Shown here: one piece after another, positions 54,179 through 64,000 of the stretch
Numbering within the stretch: the stretch's first letter is position 1
Layout of the letters: the number at the start of each line of letters is the position of its first letter
Position numbers and translations under genes: made by a program
Assembly: GCA_017302295.1 (NCBI GenBank)
Contig: JAFLDS010000007.1
Location: 124,001 to 188,000, forward strand
From: Thauera sp.
GTDB taxonomy: Bacteria; Pseudomonadota; Gammaproteobacteria; Burkholderiales; Rhodocyclaceae
Direction: 5' to 3'
Length of the DNA: 64,000 nucleotides
Notes under the pieces: generated by a model
The model's input: only the letters and a program-made list of their open reading frames with translations
Databases searched by the model: none
Told to the model about the DNA's origin: nothing

Positions 54179-54577
54179 TCAGGATGCCGGCCCCGTCTGC
54201 GCGTCGCTCGCGTTCGCCTTCAGGGTGCCCAGATCGATGAGGCGCAGCGTCAGCTCATTGGTGGCTTCGAGTACCACCGGCGGGGCAAAGCCCGCCTCCA
54301 GCGCTTCCTTCCAGCGCATGGCGCACAGGCACCAGCGATCGCCGGGTTTGAGGCCGGCGAAGCGGTACTCGGGCCGCGGCGTCGACAGGTCGTTGCCGAC
54401 CTGCCTGGAGAACGCGAGAAACTCGGCGGTCACCCGCACGCACACGAGATGCCTGCCTACATCGTCGGGGCCGCTCTCGCAGCAACCGGTACGGTAAAAG
54501 CCCGTGAGTGGCGCGTAACTGCAGGCGAGCAATTGGCCGCCGAGCACGTTACGCGCCTCGTTGATCATTGTTGCCAT
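54179..54577 (-). CDS. DUF2237 family protein
   Basis: 132 residues. NVLGGQLLACSYAPLTGFYR followed by TGCCESGPDDVGRHLVCVRV, then GDRWCLCAMRWKEALEAGFA, is the diagnostic DUF2237 pattern rich in conserved Cys. Function is unknown. ATG at 54577 is chosen by family start; a slightly later ATG (54568) is possible. A short tandem CATCTGCCACCC repeat overlaps its start. It converges on the anti-sigma gene. Confidence 0.85.
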   Translation of the reverse strand: MATMINEARNVLGGQLLACSYAPLTGFYRTGCCESGPDDVGRHLVCVRVTAEFLAFSRQVGNDLSTPRPEYRFAGLKPGDRWCLCAMRWKEALEAGFAPPVVLEATNELTLRLIDLGTLKANASDAQTGPAS

Positions 54578-54615
54578 CTGCCACCCCCCATCTGCCACCC
54601 TCTTTGCGCTTTCCG

Positions 54616-55050
54616 TCAATCCCGGGCCGCCCTGCCGCTCATGAAGCGAGCCAACGCCTGCAAGGCAGGCTGTGCCTCGGCGCGAACTTGCGCAAGCGCC
54701 TGCCGGGCCGCGTCAAGATCGCGCGCGTTCGCAGCCTGCTCCATGCGCGCCGCCGCGGCTGAAAGACGAACCGCCGACAGATTGGCGGAACTGCCCTTCA
54801 TTGAATGCGCGCAGTGCGCAATTCGCTCGAAGTCGCCTTCCGCGAGGGCGCTCGCAAGTTCGTCAGTCTGCGAAGGCAGCAGTTCGCGGAACGCGTCGGC
54901 GATCCCTTCAAGGTCTTCGCCAAGGATATCCCATAGCCGGCCAAGTGCCGCGTGGTCGAGCGCCCCGTCGACATCGCCTCCCGAACTGGCACCGCCCATC
55001 CCCACCCCCGGCTCGGGCGGCGGTCTCTCCCGCCCCACGATATCGTTCAT
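54616..55050 (-). CDS. Histidine phosphotransfer (Hpt) domain protein
   Basis: 144 residues. The Hpt core at about 45-140 has phospho-acceptor H82 in IAHCAHSMKGSSANL. The first 30 residues are Gly/Pro-rich. It likely shuttles phosphate in the kinase/regulator cluster that follows, on the opposite strand. GGGGAAATCGAC precedes the ATG. Confidence 0.85.
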   Translation of the reverse strand: MNDIVGRERPPPEPGVGMGGASSGGDVDGALDHAALGRLWDILGEDLEGIADAFRELLPSQTDELASALAEGDFERIAHCAHSMKGSSANLSAVRLSAAAARMEQAANARDLDAARQALAQVRAEAQPALQALARFMSGRAARD

Positions 55051-55572
55051 GTCGATTTCCCCTTATTGCACACCCTGCCTTTCCGCTGGTCGTCCCCGTC
55101 GCCTGCCGCCCTGCTCCGCCCTCGTCGCGGCGGCGGCGACCTCGGCGAGTCACGAGGCGCTTGCAGTGCTGAATTTCCGATCTACCTCGTGCAAGCTCGC
55201 CGCGTCAAGTCGCACGACCAAGCACCGCCCGCAGCATGACGCTCCGCGCCCCGATGGTTGCGCAATATCTCACGCCACGCAAGTCATTTTAATGCACTTT
55301 TGATTTTTTGATTGTTTTTGTATTTTTTCTTGAATACAAGAATTCTTCACTCCGCCATGCGGGAACTCCTCGAACGGTGGATGAATGGCCTCGCCACCAT
55401 CGCCCCCAAGGGTGCCGGACGCTCCGCGCACTGTTATGACGGGCCGCTCGAGCGCCGCCTGTCGGCTCCGGAACACGCCATCTGCGTAATATGACCCAAC
55501 GGCAGCAAATACGTCATTTGCGCCAAGCCTGCTATTTTGGTTAAATAAAGCAACACTTTTGGGCATGCTGCA
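55051..55572. other. Long AT-rich intergenic region with promoter for the HTH-REC gene
   Basis: This 522-bp gap is unusually AT-rich around 55290-55345 (T-runs and a CTTG-AATA-CAAG palindrome) and again before 55573 (TTGGTTAAATAAAGC). The latter is a plausible promoter for the downstream regulator. No coding frame is convincing; an open stretch at 55312-55494 looks random. Confidence 0.45.
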
Positions 55573-56217
55573 ATGACGACCAGTTCCTCGGGCAATAGCG
55601 AATTCATCAGCACCGCCAAGGCGGCGCGACAGCTCGGGCTCTCGCTCGGCGCCGTGCAGCAGATGGTCGAAAACGGCACCCTCGCTGGCTGGAAGACCGC
55701 CGGCGGACATCGCCGTATCAGGCAGGATTCGGTCGATGCCCTGCTGTCCAGCGCCAAGGCACCACGCGCCCTGACCCCGCGCCACGGGGGTCGGACCGAT
55801 GAGGAGGCCCTGCGTGTCCTGGTGGTGGAAGACGACCCGCTCCTGCAGGGTCTGTACGCGGACACCTTCGCCGAATGGTCGCTGCCCCTGCGGATCAGCG
55901 TTTTCCAGCACGCGCTCGATGCCTTGCTGGAAGTGGGCAGGGCGCCGCCCGACCTGCTGATTGCGGATCTGCGCATGGCCGGTCTCGACGGCTTCGAGAT
56001 GATTCGCCGCCTGCGCGAGAACCCGCTTGCCGCCGACGTCGCCATCGTCGTCGTGACCTCGCTGTCGGCCGATGAAGTCGCCGAGTCGGGTGGCCTGCCC
56101 GACGACGTCACGATGTACCGCAAACCGATCCCGTTCCACGAACTGCATGGCTACATGCAGGCGCTGATCTCGCAGCGCGTGCGCCAGAGCGCTTCGAAGT
56201 CCGCACGCAAGGCCTGA
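55573..56217 (+). CDS. Response regulator with N-terminal excisionase-type HTH
   Basis: 214 residues. Residues 10-58 are a MerR/excisionase-like helix-turn-helix ([19 protein letters not shown] with [14 protein letters not shown]). Residues 80-195 are a receiver domain with D87/D88, phospho-acceptor D132 (LIADLRMAG) and K184 (YRKPIP). HTH before the receiver is the reverse of the common order. It heads the kinase-REC-Hpt cluster and is probably its transcriptional output. Confidence 0.88.
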   Translation: MTTSSSGNSEFISTAKAARQLGLSLGAVQQMVENGTLAGWKTAGGHRRIRQDSVDALLSSAKAPRALTPRHGGRTDEEALRVLVVEDDPLLQGLYADTFAEWSLPLRISVFQHALDALLEVGRAPPDLLIADLRMAGLDGFEMIRRLRENPLAADVAIVVVTSLSADEVAESGGLPDDVTMYRKPIPFHELHGYMQALISQRVRQSASKSARKA

Positions 56218-56291
56218 CCGCGAGCAGGAACACAAGACAATCCAGTCACGCGGGGGACGCCCCGCGCCAGACGCGGATCAAAGGGGAAGGC

Positions 56292-58859
56292 ATGCGGGTA
56301 CCCGGCTGGATCGAGCGCTTGTCATTGCGCTACAAGCTGATCGGAATCTTCGTCGCGATCAAGGTCGTTCCGCTCATGCTCCTGGCCGTGCTTGCATGGA
56401 ATGCCACGCGCGACCTCGGAAAGTCGATGACCTACGGCGTCGTGTCGATGTCCGATGCCATGCGCACCGCCCAGCACAGGATGGGCGAGACGGCAATCAA
56501 CGATGCCATCGAGGCGCTCGACGACCGCGCGCGTGAGGCCATCGAGGCCTTGACCACCAGCACCGCGCGCCGCATTGCCAACTTCCTCCACGATCGCGAT
56601 CGCGACATTCTCTATGCGAGCACCCTGAACCCGGACGAGGAGAATTATCGGCGCTACCTGACGGCCTACATGCGTGAGGTCGCGGACCACGCCGAATATC
56701 GCCCCACCGCGGACGGGCGAGCCTGGGAGTCCGCGGCAGTTGCAGCAGAGGCCGCTGACCTGGTTCGGCCCCCGGCAAGGGACAACGCCGCCGGGTTCCA
56801 CTATCGCGCGCCCGAGACCGAGGGAGAGGAACGGCGCATTCCGCTGTTTCTCGAGATGACTTTCGTGGACACGACCGGGCGCGAGCGTATCAAGGCCTTG
56901 TCGCCCACCGCTCGCGGCCTGATGAACCCCGACCTCAAGGACGTCAGCCGGCGTGAAAACACCTTTGTGAAGGCCGAAACCTACTGGCCCGCCCTGAAAG
57001 CGCTCAAGGCTGGCGATATCTACGTCTCCGAGGTCATCGGCGCACAGGTCAGGACCGCGTGGATCGGCCCCTACACGCCCGCGGCCGCAGCCGAGAAAGG
57101 TGTTCCGTTCGAACCCGAGAAGTCCGGTTATGCGGGACTCGAAAACCCGGTCGGCAAGCGCTTCCGCGGCATCGTCCGGTGGGCCACGCCGGTAGTCCGC
57201 TACGGGCGCATCACCGGTTACGTCACATTGGCGCTAGATCACGCCCATTTGATGAACTTCACCGACACGGTGCGCCCAACCGACAAGCGCTACGCGGCGA
57301 TCGCAGACCCGGCATCGGGCAACTATGCATTCATGTGGGATCACAAGAGCCGCAACATCTCCCATGCCCGCGACTACTTCATTGCCGGCTACGACCCCAA
57401 TACCGGCGAGCCCAGCCCCCCATGGCTGGATACCGAGCTTTACGAGCGCTGGAAGTCGAGCGGTGCGTCCTGGGCCGACTTTGCCAAGGATCTGCCCGTA
57501 TTCTCCGACCAACGGCTGACGCGCAAGCCACACCCCGAATCGACCGCGTCGGGCGCCGTCAGCCTCGACTGCCGCTATCTCAATTTTTCGCCGCAATGCA
57601 TCGGCTGGCACAACCTGACCGAATTCGGCGGTTCCGGTTCGTTCCGCCTCTATTTCTCCGGCCTGTGGAAGCTGACCACCGCCGCCACGATTCCCTATTA
57701 CACCGGCCAGTATGCGCAGTCGCCGCGCGGCTTCGGCTTTGTGACCATCGGAGCCAACGTCGAAGACTTTCACCGCGCAGCCACCGACTCCAGCCAGCGC
57801 ATCGGCGCGATGACAGCCGAGTCGGACGCGGCGATGAAGGGCCAGCTCGAAGCGCTGATCGCAGACATCCGCGCGAGCCTTCGCGGCACGGCCGCAGCGC
57901 TGGCGAGCTCGACGCTGCTGATGATCGTGGCGGTGATCATGATCGCGATCTGGATGGCGAACCTTCTGTCACGACGCATCACCGACGTCGTCGAGGGCAT
58001 ACGACGCTTTCAGAGCGGGGACATGGGCTTTCGCCTCGAGGTTCGCGGGCAGGACGAGATGGCGGAGATGAACCGCTCCTTCAACCAGATGGCCGACGCC
58101 GTCCAGGCATCCATCCAGCGGCTGGACGTTGCGCGTCGCGAAGCCGAACAGGCGAACCGCATGAAGAGCGAGTTCCTCGCAAGCATGTCGCACGAGCTGC
58201 GGACGCCGCTGAACGGCATCATCGGCTTTGCCGAGATGCTGGCCCTGGACCTCGAGGACGAGGAGCAGCGTGCTTCTGCAGTGACGATCCGCGAAAGTGG
58301 TCAGCACCTTTTGCTGCTTCTCAACGAATTGCTCGACCTGGCGAAGATCGAGGCCGGCCACATGCAGATGCACATGCAGGGGGTCGACCTCAAGGCGCTC
58401 GTGCGCGCGCTGATCGCCTTGCACAAGGTCACGACCGACGCAAAGGGCCTGCAGCTGCATGCCGAACTGCCCGACGGCCCCCTGGAAGCCTATGCGGACC
58501 CATTGCGCGTCCGCCAGGTGCTGGACAACCTGCTCACAAACGCAATCAAATTCACCAACCAGGGCCAGATCGTCATCAGCGCCGCCCAGGCCGGCGACAT
58601 GGTGCTATTGACCATCACCGACACCGGAATCGGGATCGCTGAACAGGATCTGCCCTACATCTTCGACCACTTCTATCAGGCAGAGAATTTCCTCACGCGA
58701 ACCCAGCGAGGCACCGGGCTCGGATTGTCGGTCGCAAGGAAATTCGCCATGCTCATGGGCGGTCAGATTACGGTAAGCTCAGTTGCAGGCCGCGGCTCGA
58801 GTTTCACCGTGGAGCTGCCGGGCATCGCTGCTGCGCGGATCAAAGACCAATCTTCATGA
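56292..58859 (+). CDS. Large membrane sensor histidine kinase
   Basis: 855 residues. TM1 lies at about 14-36, then a very large periplasmic sensor (about 40-535) with a dCache-like character ([20 protein letters not shown] with [16 protein letters not shown]). TM2 is [25 protein letters not shown] linker follows. The H-box [17 protein letters not shown] has H634; the catalytic domain shows [16 protein letters not shown] and [10 protein letters not shown]. It has no own receiver; the separate REC and Hpt genes downstream supply the relay. ATGA overlap with the next gene. Confidence 0.92.
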   Translation: MRVPGWIERLSLRYKLIGIFVAIKVVPLMLLAVLAWNATRDLGKSMTYGVVSMSDAMRTAQHRMGETAINDAIEALDDRAREAIEALTTSTARRIANFLHDRDRDILYASTLNPDEENYRRYLTAYMREVADHAEYRPTADGRAWESAAVAAEAADLVRPPARDNAAGFHYRAPETEGEERRIPLFLEMTFVDTTGRERIKALSPTARGLMNPDLKDVSRRENTFVKAETYWPALKALKAGDIYVSEVIGAQVRTAWIGPYTPAAAAEKGVPFEPEKSGYAGLENPVGKRFRGIVRWATPVVRYGRITGYVTLALDHAHLMNFTDTVRPTDKRYAAIADPASGNYAFMWDHKSRNISHARDYFIAGYDPNTGEPSPPWLDTELYERWKSSGASWADFAKDLPVFSDQRLTRKPHPESTASGAVSLDCRYLNFSPQCIGWHNLTEFGGSGSFRLYFSGLWKLTTAATIPYYTGQYAQSPRGFGFVTIGANVEDFHRAATDSSQRIGAMTAESDAAMKGQLEALIADIRASLRGTAAALASSTLLMIVAVIMIAIWMANLLSRRITDVVEGIRRFQSGDMGFRLEVRGQDEMAEMNRSFNQMADAVQASIQRLDVARREAEQANRMKSEFLASMSHELRTPLNGIIGFAEMLALDLEDEEQRASAVTIRESGQHLLLLLNELLDLAKIEAGHMQMHMQGVDLKALVRALIALHKVTTDAKGLQLHAELPDGPLEAYADPLRVRQVLDNLLTNAIKFTNQGQIVISAAQAGDMVLLTITDTGIGIAEQDLPYIFDHFYQAENFLTRTQRGTGLGLSVARKFAMLMGGQITVSSVAGRGSSFTVELPGIAAARIKDQSS

Positions 58860-59239
58860 ACGCACTTGCTTTCGTCACCGACGACAACGCCGTCAATCGC
58901 AAGCTCGCAAGGGCTTTCCTGCAGCGCCTCGGGTGGTCAATCGAGGAGTTCAGCGACGCCGCGTCTATGCTTGCCCGCCTCGAATCCGCGCAGCCGTCGA
59001 TCATCCTGCTCGACATCTCCATGCCCGGCATGAGCGGCACCGAAGCCTGCGAGCAGATCCGCCGCAACCCGGCGTTGAACGCGGTACGCATCATCGCGTA
59101 CACCGCACACGCGATGACGCAGGATAGGGAGCAATTCCTCGCATCGGGTTTTGACGACGTGCTCATCAAACCTGTCAGTCTAGCCGCCATGTCCCAGACC
59201 ATGGGCATGCCAGGCGCAAGCGGCAGCCGTTCCGCCTGA
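58856..59239 (+). CDS. Single-domain response regulator
   Basis: 127 residues. Acidic D9/D10 (FVTDDN), phospho-acceptor D53 ([11 protein letters not shown]), T83 and K105 (IKPVS) are present. No output domain, so it acts as a phosphate carrier or sink. Its ATG overlaps the kinase stop by four bases. Confidence 0.9.
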   Translation: MNALAFVTDDNAVNRKLARAFLQRLGWSIEEFSDAASMLARLESAQPSIILLDISMPGMSGTEACEQIRRNPALNAVRIIAYTAHAMTQDREQFLASGFDDVLIKPVSLAAMSQTMGMPGASGSRSA

Positions 59240-59260
59240 AATCCGTCATCCCTAACGCGC

Positions 59261-59635
59261 GTGCGCCACTCGACCTATCAGCATTTCGATCCGGACGCTC
59301 TGCTCGCCGATCTGTTGGGGAGTCGCGCGGCCATGAAGGGCGTGCTGCAGCGCGTCGCCAGCTGGCGCAGCACGATCGAGGCGGAACTCCTTACCGCGAC
59401 CTCGACCGGCGACCTGCAGCAACTCGCCCGCGTGCTGCATACAATGCGCGGCGCTCTCGCCCAGCTTCATGCCGACTCTATCGTGGAAATGATCGTCCCA
59501 TTGGAGAAGGCGTGCAAGGCCCGCGCAGCGGGCGACGCTTCGGCCCCTACGCTCACGGTCGAAGCGATCACCCCGCTCCTCTCCCGGCTCAAGGCCCTGA
59601 CTGCCGAAGTAACGCATTACGTGGCGAGCCATTGA
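59261..59635 (+). CDS. Hpt domain protein
   Basis: 124 residues. LARVLHTMRGALAQLH carries the H-x-(M/L)-(K/R)-G Hpt motif with H60. Together with the REC protein it gives a complete relay. The start is GTG at 59261. Similarity to Hpt is weaker than for the gene at 54616, so confidence is moderate. Confidence 0.68.
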   Translation: MRHSTYQHFDPDALLADLLGSRAAMKGVLQRVASWRSTIEAELLTATSTGDLQQLARVLHTMRGALAQLHADSIVEMIVPLEKACKARAAGDASAPTLTVEAITPLLSRLKALTAEVTHYVASH

Positions 59636-59708
59636 GGCCTGCCCCATGAAATTTCATTCGAAAACCTTCCACAAGGCAAAGCGCCACGCTATACTTCAGG
59701 GCTTCCGT

Positions 59709-59799
59709 GGAGAGGTGGATGAGCGGTTTAAGTCGCACGCCTGGAAAGCGTGTTTGGGATAATATCCCAACGCGGGTTCGAATCCCGCCCTCTCCGCCA
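59709..59799 (+). tRNA. tRNA-Ser(GGA)
   Basis: A 91-nt cloverleaf: acceptor GGAGAGG pairs with CCTCTCC, the D-arm has GATGAGCGGTTTAAGTC, anticodon loop CTGGAAA gives anticodon GGA (reading UCC/UCU), a long variable arm (TTTGGGATAATATCCCAA) marks tRNA-Ser, and the T-arm has GGGTTCGAATCCC. The CCA end is encoded. A terminator follows. Confidence 0.97.
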
Positions 59800-59810
59800 G
59801 AACATCAGAA

Positions 59811-59845
59811 AAGCCCTGCAAATCCTAGACTTGCAGGGCTTTTTG
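59811..59845 (+). terminator. Rho-independent terminator of tRNA-Ser
   Basis: AAGCCCTGCAA and TTGCAGGGCTT form a perfect 11-bp stem with a 9-base loop, followed by TTTTG. It ends the tRNA transcript. Confidence 0.9.
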
Positions 59846-60084
59846 TTTATATCGGTGCCGCATCCATCACGCGCGGCGACGGTGCCCGAGGGAAGCTGCT
59901 GTCGCGCCGGCGGCCGACTCGCGCGTACCGGATTGAACTGCGTCCCTGCACCTCCCGCTCGCTGTTGCGTTCCAAGCAATTGTGATTTGTCGGGCACCTC
60001 CTTTTTCGCAACTCCGAGAAGAATTAAAGTTCGCTCATCGCATCGTTCCGCCCCTGTCGGACACCAGCCTGAGGACATTCATCC

Positions 60085-60621
60085 ATGAGCACACACTACA
60101 CCGCCACGGCCAAAGCCCTGCACTGGGGCATCGCCATCCTGATCCTCGGCTTGCTGGGCCTGGGTTTCTACATGCAGGATCTGCCGCTGTCGCCGGCCAA
60201 ACTCCAGCTCTACTCGTTTCACAAGTGGGCAGGCGTAACCGTGTTCATGGCCGTTGTCGTCCGCCTGGCCTGGCGTGTCACGCATCGCCCGCCCGCGCTG
60301 CCGACCCATATGGCGCCACTGGAACGCCTGGCGGCGCACGCGGGCCATCATCTGCTGTACCTGTTGATGTTCGCGATCCCGCTTTCAGGCTGGTTGATGA
60401 GTTCCGCCAAGGGTTTCCAGACGGTGTGGTTCGGCGTGCTGCCGATCCCCGACCTGCTCGACAAGGACAAGGAACTCGGCGACCTCCTGCAGACGGTACA
60501 CATGAGCCTCAACTTCCTGCTGATCGCGGTGCTCCTCGCTCACGTCGGTGCGGCCCTCAAGCATCACTTCATCGACAGGGACGACGTGCTGACGCGGATG
60601 CTGCCGCGTCGCGCTAGCTGA
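60085..60621 (+). CDS. cybB: Cytochrome b561
   Basis: 178 residues with four helices. The heme-ligand histidines lie in KALHWGIAILI, SFHKWAGVTVFMAVV, HAGHHLLYLLMFAIPLSGWL and VHMSLNFLLIAVLLAHVGAA. Typical of bacterial diheme b561 that moves electrons from membrane quinol, for example to superoxide or periplasmic partners. ATG at 60085 begins MSTHYTATAKALHW. Confidence 0.93.
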   Translation: MSTHYTATAKALHWGIAILILGLLGLGFYMQDLPLSPAKLQLYSFHKWAGVTVFMAVVVRLAWRVTHRPPALPTHMAPLERLAAHAGHHLLYLLMFAIPLSGWLMSSAKGFQTVWFGVLPIPDLLDKDKELGDLLQTVHMSLNFLLIAVLLAHVGAALKHHFIDRDDVLTRMLPRRAS

Positions 60622-60803
60622 TCGAAGCCCGCAAGGACGATAATGGCGCGCGTGCCGGCGACCTCCGGCCGCGGCCGGGTTTCGGATCGGAACGTTGCGG
60701 TGCCGCTGCCTGCAGGTGCATGGTCTGACCGCCTCAGCGGCTCGAGCGTGGTTTTCGGGCGGAGGCCCCGGCTTCCGCGAACTGAAACAGGAATCCTGGC
60801 GAC

Positions 60804-61022
60804 ATGCGAAACGAAGCAATCTGGCGAATGCGCGTCGAGAATCTCAAGCGCTACGCGCATGACAATCGATGGGGACGTGAACTGGTGCGCCAGTGGGCAG
60901 CCGAAGGTCTGATGGACGAAGACCCCGAGATCCAGGCGTTGCTCGATCTGTGGCCCGAGCGTTATCAGGATCTCGATGGCAAGGAATGGCCCGCGGCACT
61001 CCAGGTGCAATCCGCGCGATGA
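60804..61022 (+). CDS. Small hypothetical protein
   Basis: 72 residues, acidic/basic mixed (MRNEAIWRMRVENLKRYAHD, DEDPEIQALLDLWPERYQDL). No family recognised. ATG at 60804; codon use matches its neighbours. It lies between cybB and glk in the same direction. Confidence 0.5.
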   Translation: MRNEAIWRMRVENLKRYAHDNRWGRELVRQWAAEGLMDEDPEIQALLDLWPERYQDLDGKEWPAALQVQSAR

Positions 61023-61106
61023 CCTGGTTCGTGATCACGCGGCCGACGCCCCCGCCCCTCCGCCGCCTGGCGGGCCTGCCCTGCGATCCGTGCGCGAGAG
61101 CGCGTC

Positions 61107-62114
61107 GTGACTCCTGAGTTGCCGTCCGCCCCGACCGATGCCTTCCCCCGCCTGGTGGGGGACATCGGCGGCACGAATGCGCGCTTTGGGCTGATAACAC
61201 GGCCCGACGGCAGGCTGCACTCGATCCGCAGCCTGCCCTGCGCCGCGTTCCGCAGTGTGGCCGAGCTGATCGAGCACTACCTGAAAGAATGTGGCCCTTC
61301 CCGCCCGCGCCACGGCGCGCTCGGCATCGCTGCTCCGCTCGATGGCGATTTGGTGCGCATGACGAACCGCGAGTGGGCGTTCTCGATCGGCGAACTTCGC
61401 GACCAGCTCCGGCTCGCGCGGCTCGAGGTCATCAACGATTTCACCGCCCTGGCGATGGCGATTCCTGCCCTGCACGACGGCGACCTGCGCAAGGTCGGAG
61501 GTGGCGCGCGGGTCGCAGGCCTGACGATCGGCCTTCTCGGGCCGGGCACCGGTCTCGGCGTCTCCGGTCTGGTGCGGTGTGGAGGCGACGATGTGGCGAT
61601 CGAGGGCGAAGGCGGGCACGTCACACTGGCTGCGAGCAATGCGCACGAAGCCGCACTGCTCTCACGGCTCGCCGCTCGCTACGAACATGTGTCGGCCGAA
61701 CGCGTCCTGTCGGGGGCGGGCCTGGTCGCCCTCTACGAGGCCGAGGCGGCTGTGAGTGGCGAACCGCCCGCCGGGCTCGACGCAGCCACCATCAGCGAGC
61801 GTGGCATCGCCGGCAGTTGCGCCCTGTGCGCGAGCACGCTCGAAACCTTTTGTGCCTTCCTCGGTACCGTCGCCTCGAACCTTGCGCTGACGCTCGGCGC
61901 GCGCGGCGGCATTTACATCGGCGGTGGCATCGTCCCGAAGCTTGGCGACTACTTCCTGCGTTCGGGCTTTCGCGCCCGGTTCGAACAGAAGGGGCGATAC
62001 GGCGCGTATCTGGCCGCCATTCCCACCTACGTCATCCACGCCCCCCACGCAGGCCTCACCGGCGCGGCGCGCCTGCTGCAGCGCAGGCTCGACCGCCCGG
62101 GCCCCCGCCAGTAG
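61107..62114 (+). CDS. glk: Glucokinase
   Basis: 335 residues of the ROK-unrelated bacterial glucokinase family. LVGDIGGTNARFGLI is the phosphate-binding loop. INDFTALAMAIPAL, GPGTGLGVSGLV and EGEGGHVTLAA carry the substrate-binding and catalytic Asp/Glu. It phosphorylates glucose with ATP. The start is GTG at 61107; it ends one base before the convergent pgi stop. Confidence 0.95.
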   Translation: MTPELPSAPTDAFPRLVGDIGGTNARFGLITRPDGRLHSIRSLPCAAFRSVAELIEHYLKECGPSRPRHGALGIAAPLDGDLVRMTNREWAFSIGELRDQLRLARLEVINDFTALAMAIPALHDGDLRKVGGGARVAGLTIGLLGPGTGLGVSGLVRCGGDDVAIEGEGGHVTLAASNAHEAALLSRLAARYEHVSAERVLSGAGLVALYEAEAAVSGEPPAGLDAATISERGIAGSCALCASTLETFCAFLGTVASNLALTLGARGGIYIGGGIVPKLGDYFLRSGFRARFEQKGRYGAYLAAIPTYVIHAPHAGLTGAARLLQRRLDRPGPRQ

Positions 62115-62115
62115 G

Positions 62116-63780
62116 TCAGCCCCTCTCTTGCGCGTTCGCGGCGGCACGCACCGCTGCAATCAAGCCGCGCGTCGAGCCATCGTGCTCTCCGGCCGTTCCC
62201 CCCGCGAGTTCAGCGTCGATGCGGCTGGCGATCTGCTTGCCGAGCTCCACGCCCCACTGATCGAAGGCGTTCACGCCCCAGATCACGCTCTGCACGAACA
62301 CCTTGTGCTCATAGAGCGCGACCAGCGCACCCAGCGAGCGCGGCGACAGATCGGGCAAAAGCAGCGTGTTGCTCGGCCGGTTACCGGGGAACACCCGATG
62401 CGGAATCGCCGCCTCCAGCGCCTCGCCGGAAAAACCGGCGGATGCGAGTTCAGCGCGCACTTCCTCGGCTGTCTTGCCCACCATCAACGCCTTGCTCTGC
62501 GCAATGCAGTTTGCAAGCAACAGGCGATGGTGCCCGGCGAGGCCGTGGCTGGTGGTAAGCGAGGCGATGAAATCGACCGGAACCAGGTCGGTCCCCTGGT
62601 GGAGGAGCTGAAAGAAAGCATGCTGGCCATTGGTGCCGGGCTCGCCCCAGATCACCGGACAGGTCGGCGTTTCCACCGGCCGTCCGTCGCAGGTGACCGA
62701 CTTGCCGGTGCTTTCCATCTCGAGCTGCTGCAGATAGGCCGGCAAGCGCGCCAGCGCCTGCGCATAGGGTGCGATCGACAGGCTCGTCGCGCCGAAAAAT
62801 CCCCGGTACCACACGCCCAGCAGCGCGAGGATGACGGGCAGGTTTTCCTCCAGCGGAGCCTCGACGAAGTGGCGGTCCATCGCATGGGCGCCATCGAGCA
62901 GTTCGCCGAAGGCCTCGCGCCCCACCTGCAGCGCGACCGGCAGGCCCACCGCCGACCACATCGAATAGCGTCCGCCGACCCAGTCCCAGAAGCCGAACAT
63001 GTTGGCGAGGTCGATGCCGAAGCGGGCTACGCGCTCCGCATTGGTCGACACCGCGACGAAGTGCTTCGCGACGTCGGCCTCGCCCGCCCCGCCTGCGAGA
63101 AACCAGCGCCGCGCACTGGTGGCGTTGGTCATCGTCTCGATGGTCGTGAAGGTCTTGGAGGCAACGACGAACAGCGTCGTGGCCGGATCGACCTTCTCCA
63201 GCACACCGGCAAGATGATCGCCGTCGATGTTGGACACGAAATGGAGGCGCAGGCGCGCATGCGCACGGGCTGAGAGCGCCTGGCAGGCCATGGCGGGCCC
63301 GAGGTCCGAACCGCCGATGCCGATATTGACGACGTCGGTGATGAGCTCGCCGGTGTATCCGCGCCAGCGGCCGTCGCGCACCCTCTCGGCGAAATCGCCC
63401 ATGCGCTGCAACACGTCGCGCACCTCGGGCATCACGTCCCGGCCATCGACCTCGACCGGCTCGCCGCCGCGGTTGCGCAGGGCAATGTGCAAGACCGCGC
63501 GGCCTTCGGTGTTATTGATGCGTTGCCCGCTGAACATCGCCCCTCTCGCCGGCTCGACGCCGCGCGAGCGCGCGAGCTCAATCAGGAGCGCCAGCGTGCG
63601 GGCGTCGATGCGATTCTTCGAGTAATCCAGCAGCAGCCCCGCGCCGCTCGCGGAGAAGCGCTCGAAGCGTGCCGGATCCGCAGCGAAAAGATCGCGCATC
63701 GAGACCGAAGCGATCTCGTCGCGATGCGATGCAAGCGCGCGCCATGCCGCGCTCTGGGTCAATGAACTCGATTCGTGCAT
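62116..63780 (-). CDS. pgi: Glucose-6-phosphate isomerase
   Basis: 554 residues. Signatures are [44 protein letters not shown], and the catalytic [20 protein letters not shown] near 380-400, and later [20 protein letters not shown]. It interconverts glucose-6-P and fructose-6-P. ATG at 63780 ([10 protein letters not shown]) has GAGGAA upstream; a 24-codon extension is not supported. With glk it forms the entry of glucose to central metabolism. Confidence 0.96.
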   Translation of the reverse strand: MHESSSLTQSAAWRALASHRDEIASVSMRDLFAADPARFERFSASGAGLLLDYSKNRIDARTLALLIELARSRGVEPARGAMFSGQRINNTEGRAVLHIALRNRGGEPVEVDGRDVMPEVRDVLQRMGDFAERVRDGRWRGYTGELITDVVNIGIGGSDLGPAMACQALSARAHARLRLHFVSNIDGDHLAGVLEKVDPATTLFVVASKTFTTIETMTNATSARRWFLAGGAGEADVAKHFVAVSTNAERVARFGIDLANMFGFWDWVGGRYSMWSAVGLPVALQVGREAFGELLDGAHAMDRHFVEAPLEENLPVILALLGVWYRGFFGATSLSIAPYAQALARLPAYLQQLEMESTGKSVTCDGRPVETPTCPVIWGEPGTNGQHAFFQLLHQGTDLVPVDFIASLTTSHGLAGHHRLLLANCIAQSKALMVGKTAEEVRAELASAGFSGEALEAAIPHRVFPGNRPSNTLLLPDLSPRSLGALVALYEHKVFVQSVIWGVNAFDQWGVELGKQIASRIDAELAGGTAGEHDGSTRGLIAAVRAAANAQERG

Positions 63781-63954
63781 TTCATTCCTCGATACGGCAA
63801 ATGCGTACATCCGCCCGATCGAGAGAATACCGTCAAAGCACGCAGGATCCATGGGAACCCACTGAAAACGGGTGTTTCAGCCCACTTCGCACGTTGCTCC
63901 GCCACATCCGGGCGCAACGGGAATCGGCTCATGAATGCGTCGCAGAATGCGCAT

Positions 63955-63988
63955 CGCCCTCGCTGCCGACCGAGTCGGCGCGAGGGCG
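63955..63988. terminator. Long hairpin near the right edge
   Basis: CGCCCTCGC and GCGAGGGCG enclose GCCGAC / GTCGGC with only one bulged T, giving about 15 paired bases around a CGA loop. No T-run is visible. It may terminate a gene lying outside the window. Confidence 0.45.
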
Positions 63989-64000
63989 ATGGCGAGGCGA

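Noticed and set aside
55312-55494. 60-codon open frame in the long AT-rich gap
   Set aside because: No family similarity, no ribosome-binding site, and composition is like the surrounding noncoding sequence.
59709-59799. tRNA-Ser as an integration site for a genomic island
   Set aside because: The next genes are housekeeping (cybB, glk), no integrase is nearby, and I see no repeat of the tRNA 3' end.

Overview
The window is GC-rich bacterial chromosome, almost certainly a betaproteobacterium of the Rhodocyclales (Thauera/Azoarcus-like). This is inferred from the strong G/C third-position bias and the gene content: PPK2, a chromate chrBA pair, a DUF692/DUF2063/DUF2282/DoxX copper-peptide operon, a cytochrome b561, and DedA-rhodanese and TRAP proteins. 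No rRNA gene is present, so the assignment stays at order level.

Layout. 1-12.7 kb is ordinary chromosome: partial mltG, ygfZ, an NRDE protein, a GNAT/L,D-transpeptidase/tadA set, hyi, an HDOD protein, kup, an esterase, ppk2, and a PepSY-response regulator-kinase operon. 12.8-14.4 kb holds a TIR-WD40 protein. 14.6-20.2 kb has a Yip1-type membrane protein, an RcnB-like protein, and a four-gene efflux operon (TetR, HlyD, FtsX-type permease, ATPase) behind a perfect 28-bp palindrome. 20.3-23.8 kb has a VOC protein, chromate resistance chrB-chrA and a frameshifted small gene.

23.8-44 kb is an accessory island: a Fic protein, an orphan ParD-like antitoxin, a single-chain MmeI-like restriction-modification enzyme, hicAB, a truncated HTH regulator, higBA, a DUF1345 membrane protein, a RelE/Phd-type pair, a TIR plus deoxyribosyltransferase-like effector, glutathione reductase, a 1324-residue protein of unknown function, a ClC channel, and several broken genes. 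Threaded through 30.0-40.3 kb are six copies of a roughly 100-125 bp dispersed element. Four have 10-11 bp terminal inverted repeats that differ between subtypes by compensating base changes. Both ends of the glutathione reductase gene and a deletion derivative of the 1324-aa gene are duplicated here, so the region has a history of duplication and deletion.

44-64 kb returns to ordinary functions: a DedA-rhodanese protein; a TRAP binding protein, FAD dehydrogenase and TIM-barrel set with a divergent LysR regulator; a macro-domain protein; a bufferin-type operon (precursor, MNIO oxidase, partner, DoxX) divergent from an ECF sigma/anti-sigma pair; a phosphorelay cluster (Hpt, HTH-REC, kinase, REC, Hpt); tRNA-Ser(GGA) with a terminator; cytochrome b561; glk; and a convergent pgi.

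The strongest candidates for something undescribed are the dispersed covarying element (30-40 kb), the TIR/deoxyribosyltransferase-like protein (33.5-34.4 kb) and the 1324-aa protein (36.1-40.0 kb).
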